Below, piece after piece: positions 1 through 5,741 of a stretch of DNA of 9,781 bases. The position numbers were made by a program, and so were the translations under genes. The notes beneath the pieces are model-generated. The model saw only the letters and a list, made by a program, of their open reading frames with translations. It did not search any database and was not told where the DNA came from. The stretch spans positions 1 through 9,781 of the forward strand of contig JAQXFF010000117.1 of NCBI GenBank assembly GCA_029250425.1. The letters are read 5' to 3'. Origin of the DNA: Candidatus Thalassarchaeaceae archaeon (GTDB lineage: Archaea; Thermoplasmatota; Poseidoniia; Poseidoniales; Thalassarchaeaceae). Numbering within the stretch: the stretch's first letter is position 1; each line of letters opens with the position of its first letter.

Positions 1-56
1 GAGGCCTCATCTCGGAGTGTTTCCGCCGCCTCCTTGACCGCTTGCATATCCCTCAC
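1..56 (-). CDS. 5' end of an unidentified gene (partial)
   Basis: The minus strand stays open from a GTG at 56-54 to the left edge, giving an 18-residue Ala/Glu-rich start (MRDMQAVKEAAETLRDEA). The GTG overlaps the TGA stop of the ABC-F gene in a GTGA arrangement, typical of tightly coupled archaeal operon genes. An in-frame ATG at 47-45, just behind GAGGG, is an alternative start. Too little is present to recognise a family. The composition suggests an amphipathic helix. The call rests on position and overlap, not on similarity. Confidence 0.5.
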   Translation of the reverse strand, partial: MRDMQAVKEAAETLRDEA

Positions 57-1699
57 GCCTTGCTTTTTCGCAGAATATAGTCTGAGTAATTACCAGGATA
101 AACCCGTATTGTCCCATCACCGGGCAATTCCCAAATCGTATCGCACACTTTGTCGAGAAACCATCGGTCGTGACTGACGGTTAGAATACAACCATCATAA
201 TTGTTCAAAGTCTCTTCCAGTGCTTCTTTTGCATCCGTATCAAGATGATTGGTTGGTTCATCTAAGAGCAACAGATTATTGTCCTCAAGGAGTAATTTCA
301 GCATTGCGATTCGAGCACGTTCACCCCCACTGAGTTTATTCAATTGTGTAGATACCATTTCGGGTGTAAATTGGAATTGTCCTAACATGGCACGGATTTT
401 GGCATATTCCATCCGTGGTTTCAATTTTTGGACTTGTTCAATCGGTGTCAAATCAAAATCAAGTGTTCGGTGATCTTGGTGGAAGTAACCAATTTCCACT
501 CCGGGGCGTACATCGATAACACCCTCATCAAGTTCGATTTCTCCATTGATAATTCGAAGTAAAGTGGTTTTCCCTGCTCCATTGGCGCCGACGATGCCTA
601 TTTTCTGGCCGCGCCTTACTCCGATTTCCACCTTGTTCAGAATCGGATTTTGCAGGCCCTCAAATTTTAGTGAAGCATTTCTAAAGTCCAAGACATCAAG
701 GCTGGATTTTTCAGTTGATTGTAAATCGAATTGAAGTTCTCTTCGCTCACTTGGCTTCAATGTTTTCAGCCATTTTAGCTCCCGTTGTGAACGTGAAAGC
801 ATCTTGTGTTTCTGAGATATAGATTTATCAAATTTATTTGCTCTTTTCATTGATTGTAAAGCCCCTGTAAGCCGTTTGATTTCCTTTTCACATTTGCTTA
901 TTCGATCATCAAGAGTCTGCAAGAACAGTACTTTTTGTTGTAGGAATGCGGTATAGTTCCCAGCGTATCCACGAGTGTGGCCATCGTGAATCTCAAGGAT
1001 ATGTGTGCATATACGGTCCAAGAAAAATCGGTCGTGACTGACAATCAGTTGAGCACCTCGGAATTTTGTCAGAAACGTTTCCAGCCACTGTAGGGTTGGC
1101 AGGTCGAGATGGTTTGTTGGTTCATCGAGAAAGAAGACATCGATTTCGCCCAAACCAACCAATTGTCGCGCAAGTGCAACCTTTGCCCTCTCGCCTCCAG
1201 ATAGTTTTGCCAATGGCATGTCTAACGGATGGTGGCCAAGTTCCAATGCATTGAGGATATTTTTTGCATGCCCTGCAACATCCGAACCACCCGAGCGTGC
1301 AGAGAGTGCTTGTAACTCAGAATATCGTTCGATAACAGGTTGCCAATCTTCTTCGTAAAATGACGGTTCAGCCATCTTTGCTTCAATACTCGCAATTTCT
1401 TCTTCAAGTTCTTTGAATTGGTGGCCACGTCGATTCAATTCTTGTTCCAGCGTTGCATCCTCATCAATATCTCGGACCTGAGTGAGATAAGCGATTCTGA
1501 GTCCGGGAGCAAATGTGATGTCGCCTACATCCTGATTCTGATCGGAAATGGTTCGAAGGAGCGTTGTTTTGCCCGCTCCATTGTGGCCGACCACGCCGAT
1601 TCGGTCCCCTTCCTCGATTCGTAGATTGATACCATCGAGGACCGTGACAGCACCAAAGGCCCGGTGCACATCTTCTAGACGAATCAATTCACGAACCAA
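53..1699 (-). CDS. ABC-F family ATPase (translation factor type)
   Basis: This is a soluble protein with two ATP-binding cassettes and no membrane segments, the layout of ABC-F proteins, which bind the ribosomal E site and act on stalled or antibiotic-bound ribosomes. In 550-residue numbering from the GTG at 1705, cassette 1 has Walker A GHNGAGKTT (40-48), signature LSGGE (168-172), Walker B FFLDEPTNHLD (191-201) and SHDR (223-226). Cassette 2 has GANGAGKTT (373-381), LSGGE (458-462), LLLLDEPTNHLD (478-489) and SHDR (511-514). Both catalytic Glu residues are present, so both sites should hydrolyse ATP. The charged helical linker at about 240-338 corresponds to the P-site tRNA-interaction region. 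The GTG at 1705 lies inside the Shine-Dalgarno GAGGTG (1710-1705), so the TTG at 1699, 5 nt behind it, is the better start (548 residues). The gene overlaps the end of the radical SAM gene, so coupled translation is likely. The subfamily cannot be fixed by eye. Confidence 0.93.
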   Translation of the reverse strand: MVRELIRLEDVHRAFGAVTVLDGINLRIEEGDRIGVVGHNGAGKTTLLRTISDQNQDVGDITFAPGLRIAYLTQVRDIDEDATLEQELNRRGHQFKELEEEIASIEAKMAEPSFYEEDWQPVIERYSELQALSARSGGSDVAGHAKNILNALELGHHPLDMPLAKLSGGERAKVALARQLVGLGEIDVFFLDEPTNHLDLPTLQWLETFLTKFRGAQLIVSHDRFFLDRICTHILEIHDGHTRGYAGNYTAFLQQKVLFLQTLDDRISKCEKEIKRLTGALQSMKRANKFDKSISQKHKMLSRSQRELKWLKTLKPSERRELQFDLQSTEKSSLDVLDFRNASLKFEGLQNPILNKVEIGVRRGQKIGIVGANGAGKTTLLRIINGEIELDEGVIDVRPGVEIGYFHQDHRTLDFDLTPIEQVQKLKPRMEYAKIRAMLGQFQFTPEMVSTQLNKLSGGERARIAMLKLLLEDNNLLLLDEPTNHLDTDAKEALEETLNNYDGCILTVSHDRWFLDKVCDTIWELPGDGTIRVYPGNYSDYILRKSKA

Positions 1700-3413
1700 T
1701 TTCACACCTCAATATTTGATGTGCCAATGTGGGTATTTCAATACCTGCGGCATCAAACCATGCTTCTACACTGCCAAATCGTCTTTCATTTCGAGCCTCT
1801 TTGACTCGAGTAGAAATCAAATTCCATGCAGATTTATCACCGATTCCTGGAATGGCAACCAATTGCTTCTGGTTGACTTTATTGATGTCTAGATTTGCTT
1901 CTATACCGGTAATTGAACGAGCCCCGTGGCCAGTCACAAGAATGTCACCTTGTGTTTCGAGTGGAATCAGGTATGGGACTCCAATTAGAATTGGATAAGC
2001 ACCAATTTGCCGTCCAAATGTGATGCCTCCTTTACCATGGATTTCAGGGTCACGATGACTCTCACCTAAATGAGCAGGCAATCGAATACGGCCATCATGA
2101 GATTCCCATGTTACATCTGTCAACAATTGACCCAATGGGAATAATTCAGTCAGTAAAGGCGAATCAATTTGATCTCGAGTCCATGATTTGAAATCTGAGA
2201 AATGTTCAGTCGGAATTTCTTGAAAATTTTCACCTTCAACTTGTCGGATGTTGATTCTTCGCAACCATAAGCCCTCTGCGCGAATCGATGTCAAGAGATC
2301 CTTGTTCATCTGGTAGGTTGCGGCAGTTTCTCCATTCAAACCAGCGATGAAGTTGAGTCCTGGTAGAAGTTTTGGCAATCCTCGCTCCCCTCGTTCTCTG
2401 CCGTATTGATTGATATGGCGAATTGCAGTTTTCAGTTGTTCAGCATCGCAATTTAGCCAATTTGCTTCATGGACAGCGGGATCCGCAGATTCCAATCCAA
2501 AAGATAGAACGGATCCGTCTGAGAGTGTTTCAGTGAGTGTTTTGGTAATCTCGGTTGCCGGCTCCAAATGCTCTGCAATGATCGAGGGGTTTGCATTGTC
2601 AACATGCAATGTCTCTAGCCGTTCGTCCTCTCGCAATCCATGCAATAGTTCTGCCAACGGTTCAGGATTTGGGATGGGGTATTCCATTTCGACAACCCCT
2701 TCAGCCATGTAGGTGTACACATCAGTCATTCCTCCAAGTCGAACATGCTTGACTCCTTTGTCGAGTGCTCGCGATACTTCGGTGATGACATCGCGAGGGG
2801 TTCGCCAAATGGGCACACCTTTTTTCGGCTCTATACAAAATCTGCATCCTCGCTTGAAACGAACACATCCTTGGTAGACTTCGACTTCATAGGTCAACGG
2901 TCCAGACAAATCAGGATGTTCGGATACAGCCTTTGAAACCGCTCCGGCTTGTGCCCAAGCAGTCCATTCAACATCAGTTCGTTTTTGATGACGGAACTCT
3001 CCGGTGGAAAGGAACCAAGAAAGCGTTGCGTCAGTATCTTGGACACATAGATGGAGATTTTTCCGAAGAGGTTGCCAACCTTGTTGCCTCCATCCTCGAA
3101 TCGCCCAACCTCCTGCGAAGAAAGGGATGTTGGGCGGTAAGGTTTTCACCAATTCATCTGTTTCTCGTAAACTGATTGGTGTCCCTCGCAGGTATTTTCC
3201 GGGAACAACAGCACCAGCAATGAGGACAATTCCATCCAGTTCGAGTAAATTGGGCCGGAGTCCTAGTCGCCATTGGTCGATGGTAATGTAATCGTAGTCG
3301 ATACTTCGACTTTCGAAAACTCCACAAATATACCGGACGTGAAAACCTACGTATGGAGGGACACCAAATGCGGCAGGTTCATCTTCGTATCCGTCGATAA
3401 CAAGCCACGCCAG
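1689..3413 (-). CDS. Radical SAM protein with C-terminal helix-hairpin-helix (COG1031-like)
   Basis: This is a predicted 4Fe-4S radical SAM enzyme of unknown substrate. Starting from a CTG at 3413 it has 574 residues. The N-terminal part carries IDGYEDEP...FGVPPY (6-21), which I recall as conserved in this archaeal family. The cluster motif is YQGC then CRFC (Cys183, Cys190, Cys193; C-x6-C-x2-C rather than the canonical C-x3-C-x2-C), followed by the SAM-barrel stretch with RLGGMTDVY. A helix-hairpin-helix at about 507-537 contains IPGIGDKSAWNL, a non-specific nucleic-acid-binding fold, which suggests RNA or DNA as substrate or anchor. No ATG, GTG or TTG lies in frame between the upstream TGA and codon 87, where TTG (3155) and GTG (3152) occur. 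Starting there would remove the conserved N-terminus. GAGGTGAT lies 3 nt before the CTG. The gene follows csl4 by 9 nt in the same frame. Family confidence is high; the CTG start is inference. Confidence 0.85.
   Translation of the reverse strand: MAWLVIDGYEDEPAAFGVPPYVGFHVRYICGVFESRSIDYDYITIDQWRLGLRPNLLELDGIVLIAGAVVPGKYLRGTPISLRETDELVKTLPPNIPFFAGGWAIRGWRQQGWQPLRKNLHLCVQDTDATLSWFLSTGEFRHQKRTDVEWTAWAQAGAVSKAVSEHPDLSGPLTYEVEVYQGCVRFKRGCRFCIEPKKGVPIWRTPRDVITEVSRALDKGVKHVRLGGMTDVYTYMAEGVVEMEYPIPNPEPLAELLHGLREDERLETLHVDNANPSIIAEHLEPATEITKTLTETLSDGSVLSFGLESADPAVHEANWLNCDAEQLKTAIRHINQYGRERGERGLPKLLPGLNFIAGLNGETAATYQMNKDLLTSIRAEGLWLRRINIRQVEGENFQEIPTEHFSDFKSWTRDQIDSPLLTELFPLGQLLTDVTWESHDGRIRLPAHLGESHRDPEIHGKGGITFGRQIGAYPILIGVPYLIPLETQGDILVTGHGARSITGIEANLDINKVNQKQLVAIPGIGDKSAWNLISTRVKEARNERRFGSVEAWFDAAGIEIPTLAHQILRCEIGS
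1705..1710 (-). promoter_or_regulatory. Shine-Dalgarno for the ABC-F gene
   Basis: GAGGTG on the minus strand is complementary to the 3' end of 16S rRNA. It lies within the last codons of the radical SAM gene. It is 5 nt from the TTG at 1699 but overlaps the GTG at 1705-1703, so it argues for the TTG start. Confidence 0.6.
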
Positions 3414-3416
3414 GAA

Positions 3417-3424
3417 ATCACCTC
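3417..3424 (-). promoter_or_regulatory. Extended Shine-Dalgarno preceding a CTG start
   Basis: GAGGTGAT on the minus strand matches eight consecutive bases of the anti-Shine-Dalgarno complement AGGAGGTGAT. It begins inside the TGA stop of csl4. From GAGG to the CTG at 3413-3411 is 7 nt, a normal spacing. No other start codon lies within reach in the open frame, so this site determines the start of the radical SAM gene. Confidence 0.65.
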
Positions 3425-4754
3425 AGCGGCGATCGCGACGCCCTTTCCCTCGGTCGTTCTGACGACGACCGCCACCACGGCCACCTCGATCCCGACCTCC
3501 TTTGGGTTTTGATTCTTGAATGGTTAATTTACGCCCATCAATTTTGGTACCCTTGAGCGCTTCAATCGCAGCTTCCCCTTCTTTGTACGATTTGTAAGTT
3601 ACAAACGCGAACCCTTTGCTGTTACCAGTTTCTTTGTCTTTAGCGATATGGACTTCCTTGAGTTCTCCATGAGCAACAAACAATTCAGTCAATTGCTCTT
3701 CAGTTGTAGAGTATGGCAATCCTCCAATGAAGAGTTTCATGCCCATGGTTTCCTTTGCTGATTCGCGAGCCTTGTTGAGAACTTCTCGTTCTGCAGCCAA
3801 TTCTTCCTTGCTTGCGTCCCCATTGTCGACTTTCTCTTTGCATGGTGAACAACGTGCAGGAATTCCCGGTGTTGGTTCAAAGGGTAATTTGGTATCAGTT
3901 CCACACATTGTGCATTTTGCAGCGTGCATTTCTCGGCGAGGACGTTGGCCACCGCCTCCACGGCCACCACCTCTTCCTCCACCTTGCTGCAATCCACCAA
4001 GGAATTTCGCAACATCTTTTGGAGTCGAATGTACACTGCCTCGACGATGATCTGAAAGTGGTGAGAGATATGGGCGCTCACCATCTTTTGAGATGAAGGC
4101 CATCGATGCATCAGACCACCGTTCACCATCTCGATTGAGTTTGGTAATTGTGCTATCTTCGGGAATTAGATATCCGTGTCCAAATCCGTTTGAAAGGGCG
4201 CGGAATCCCACATAATCACATCGTTCACAAACGACATTTACATCTGGTTCTGAACTTGAGGTCACGAGGTTATCTCCACAGGCTGGACAAATGGCCCGGA
4301 TGATACCGAGGTCCGAATGCGAGCGACATTCCGCTCTTAGCATTGGACTAAGTTGCTCGATTTTCGCCCGAATTAGGTCACGCTTTTTCATTGCATCACC
4401 AGGGCTTGGCATGAATTTGTCTACGATTTTCGCGACGAAAATATCCGCGAAAAGATGGGTGGCAGGAAGGGTGCGAACGGGTTTACCTTCAACGTGCAGA
4501 ATTTTGATTTCAGCCGTCTTGGCATTGATTCTATTGACTTCTCCAATGACAACGTCTCCAATTTCGATTTCACGAATTGGATCTGTTTTTTGCTCGACAT
4601 AGAGCACTCCATCTTCTCGATTGAGTGTACCCACAACTGTGGCTACAATTCCATCTCTCGCTTCGACCACACCGCGGCCAAGACTGTCATCATCATTCTT
4701 CAGAATCGCTGTACCTGGTACAACGAATGTTCCCACATTTGCGGGAGAGGTCAT
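3423..4754 (-). CDS. csl4: Exosome cap subunit Csl4 fused to zinc motif, RRM and RGG tail
   Basis: Csl4 is a cap subunit of the archaeal exosome, which degrades and tails RNA from the 3' end. Residues 1-180 are a normal Csl4: N-terminal domain with FVVPGTAIL (10-18), an S1-like domain (about 63-150), and a zinc ribbon with Cys156, Cys159, Cys176 and Cys179. Archaeal Csl4 usually ends near here at roughly 180-200 residues, but this protein has 443. A linker with RGGGRGGGG (261-269) leads to a CxxC-x17-CxxC zinc motif (Cys281, Cys284, Cys302, Cys305), a charged helix, and a full RRM with RNP2 KLFIGGL (340-346) and RNP1 KGFAFVTY (380-387). An Arg/Gly-rich tail (419-443) ends the protein. The ATG start has AAAGGAG 11 nt upstream, and an in-frame TGA excludes a longer protein. 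The methylase gene lies 97 nt upstream. The fused parts should widen RNA capture by the exosome (inference). An internal ATG at 3746 could yield a separate RRM protein. Confidence 0.92.
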   Translation of the reverse strand: MTSPANVGTFVVPGTAILKNDDDSLGRGVVEARDGIVATVVGTLNREDGVLYVEQKTDPIREIEIGDVVIGEVNRINAKTAEIKILHVEGKPVRTLPATHLFADIFVAKIVDKFMPSPGDAMKKRDLIRAKIEQLSPMLRAECRSHSDLGIIRAICPACGDNLVTSSSEPDVNVVCERCDYVGFRALSNGFGHGYLIPEDSTITKLNRDGERWSDASMAFISKDGERPYLSPLSDHRRGSVHSTPKDVAKFLGGLQQGGGRGGGRGGGGQRPRREMHAAKCTMCGTDTKLPFEPTPGIPARCSPCKEKVDNGDASKEELAAEREVLNKARESAKETMGMKLFIGGLPYSTTEEQLTELFVAHGELKEVHIAKDKETGNSKGFAFVTYKSYKEGEAAIEALKGTKIDGRKLTIQESKPKGGRDRGGRGGGRRQNDRGKGRRDRR

Positions 4755-4780
4755 TTTGCTTCACGCTCCTTTCGCCAACC

Positions 4781-4800
4781 CGGTCCCCTACGGGGGACCG
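4781..4800. repeat. Perfect inverted repeat, 8-bp stem with 4-nt loop
   Basis: CGGTCCCC is followed by TACG and then GGGGACCG, its exact reverse complement. In plus-strand RNA the loop would be C(UACG)G, an unusually stable UNCG tetraloop. In minus-strand RNA, the direction of csl4, the loop is CGUA. There is no T-tract after it, so it does not look like a typical terminator. It ends 26 nt before the csl4 start codon and might influence ribosome access. Confidence 0.7.
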
Positions 4801-4822
4801 CTTCGCACAACCCCGCGACCTA

Positions 4823-4841
4823 CGCCTTCCATTTGAAGGCG
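4823..4841. repeat. Perfect inverted repeat, 7-bp stem with 5-nt loop
   Basis: CGCCTTC, loop CATTT, then GAAGGCG gives a perfect 7-bp stem that starts 10 nt after the methylase stop codon. It could protect the 3' end of the upstream message or form a paired structure with the hairpin at 4781-4800. No function can be read from it. Confidence 0.6.
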
Positions 4842-4851
4842 CCGCCCAACC

Positions 4852-5460
4852 TTAGTTGCGTACAAAGCGCCAAACAGTGACTTTTGTACCCCCTTCTCGG
4901 GAGCGATGATGCTCATACTGGGCCGGAAGTCTAAATGTCCCACCTAAGGTCTCTTCACCCAGCCAACCTAGTGATTTTGCAAGTGGTTGAATATGCCTTG
5001 CTTTGGTTGAATGAAGCAGGTAAACGACCTTCGCGTTGGAATTGAAAGCAGCTTCTAAAAAAGGTCGATCAGCCATTGAAATTTGTACCCCCCAAGGTGG
5101 ATTCATGATGACTAAATCGACATCATGGCCCTTCCATTCTGAGACGTCTCCAATCAACCACTCTACGCCATCGTAATCATGCTGGCAAGTCGGGTCTATT
5201 TCGACCAATAGAGTTGAAGCGGCTCCAGCCAAATGACAACCAATGCCTAAGATGCCATTTCCAGCACCCAAGTCAGCCACTTTTGTTGATTCTTCAAGGT
5301 CTCCTCTTTCAACAATCTCGGCAATCCACCGTGCGGCAAAATCACCCTCTGTCGCATACTGTTCTAGTGAAACATCGTGCTGGGGGTGAGGGGGGAGATT
5401 TGACAGCGCCATCGCAAGGTGTCGCAAGCGCATGGTGTGTCCGAGTCCGACAAAGCCCAT
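4852..5460 (-). CDS. METTL5-like archaeal rRNA N6-adenine methyltransferase (COG2263)
   Basis: This is a 202-residue Rossmann-fold SAM-dependent methylase. The family hallmark LEQYAT is at 32-37, the SAM-binding motif DLGAGNGILG at 63-72, the acidic motif VEID at 86-89, and the catalytic NPPWG at 120-124. NPP-aromatic is the signature of N6-adenine amino-methyltransferases. The human relative METTL5 modifies 18S rRNA with TRMT112, and archaeal relatives are thought to modify the matching small-subunit rRNA base. The family role is established knowledge; its exact target here is inference. The ATG at 5460 overlaps the upstream stop by one base (TGATG), so translation is probably coupled. A TTG at 5463 would add one residue. 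An in-frame ATG at 5433 (MRLRHLAMAL) corresponds to the usual family N-terminus and could be the real start. Predicted RNA methylases near csl4 are a recurring theme in archaea. Confidence 0.88.
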   Translation of the reverse strand: MGFVGLGHTMRLRHLAMALSNLPPHPQHDVSLEQYATEGDFAARWIAEIVERGDLEESTKVADLGAGNGILGIGCHLAGAASTLLVEIDPTCQHDYDGVEWLIGDVSEWKGHDVDLVIMNPPWGVQISMADRPFLEAAFNSNAKVVYLLHSTKARHIQPLAKSLGWLGEETLGGTFRLPAQYEHHRSREGGTKVTVWRFVRN

Positions 5461-5687
5461 CAAGACTGACCGTGGGGGTCCTGCTGCCTTGCGAGTTCAA
5501 TCGCTTTGAGAGTTGCGAGGTTGGCTTGTTGTGTTTGAGATATTTCACCCGTCTTTCGAGCCTTGATATTGGCGGCTTCGTCACGAAGTTGTTGGATGAG
5601 TGTCGCTCCAGGAAGTCGTTCACCACAGAAGCGGCAAAATTTCTGCGCATCTTCTTGTTGTTGTGCACAATCTGTACAAAATACCAT
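5460..5687 (-). CDS. Small zinc-ribbon protein
   Basis: This 75-residue protein has one zinc ribbon at its N-terminus, with Cys4, Cys7, Cys18 and Cys21 (CxxC-x10-CxxC; CTDC and CRFCG). A polar helical tail of about 50 residues, rich in Gln, Ala and Lys, follows. There is no signal peptide or membrane segment. Such short ribbons usually mediate protein or nucleic-acid contacts, and no specific function can be named. The ATG has GAGAGG upstream, with 8 nt between it and the start. The stop overlaps the methylase start by one base, suggesting the two proteins are made together and perhaps work together. The length, motif spacing and operon position make it a real gene. Confidence 0.8.
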   Translation of the reverse strand: MVFCTDCAQQQEDAQKFCRFCGERLPGATLIQQLRDEAANIKARKTGEISQTQQANLATLKAIELARQQDPHGQS

Positions 5688-5741
5688 GGGAACAGCCTCT
5701 CGGTTACATCGGCCCTCTATGAAGATGGCTCTGTGTATTGG

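Larger units (their letters stand above)
4755..4851 (-). other. GC-rich spacer upstream of csl4 with two hairpins
   Basis: These 97 bases separate the methylase gene from csl4 and are visibly richer in G and C than the flanking genes. They hold two perfect inverted repeats (4781-4800 and 4823-4841) and the csl4 Shine-Dalgarno AAAGGAG (4772-4766). I see no TATA-like element, so csl4 is probably cotranscribed with the methylase. The spacer may be a folded 5' leader of csl4, an RNA processing site, or a dispersed intergenic repeat. The sequence alone does not decide. Confidence 0.5.

Noticed and set aside
1548..1892. 114-codon plus-strand open frame, and others such as 4455-4880 and 5214-5759
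   Set aside because: They lie antisense to strongly supported minus-strand genes, have no recognisable motifs and no Shine-Dalgarno, and look like codon-bias shadows.
3954..3989. Short glycine-codon repeats in the csl4 linker as a tandem repeat or CRISPR-like element
   Set aside because: They are simply the GGT/GGA/CGT-rich codons of the RGG linker, irregular in length and without spacers.
3737..4129. 130-codon minus-strand frame overlapping csl4
   Set aside because: It is an alternative frame inside the csl4 linker and zinc motif. The csl4 frame carries all recognisable domains, and this one has none.
4781..4800. Hairpin as a transcription terminator
   Set aside because: There is no T-rich tract after the stem on either strand, and the next gene continues in the same direction with its Shine-Dalgarno close by.
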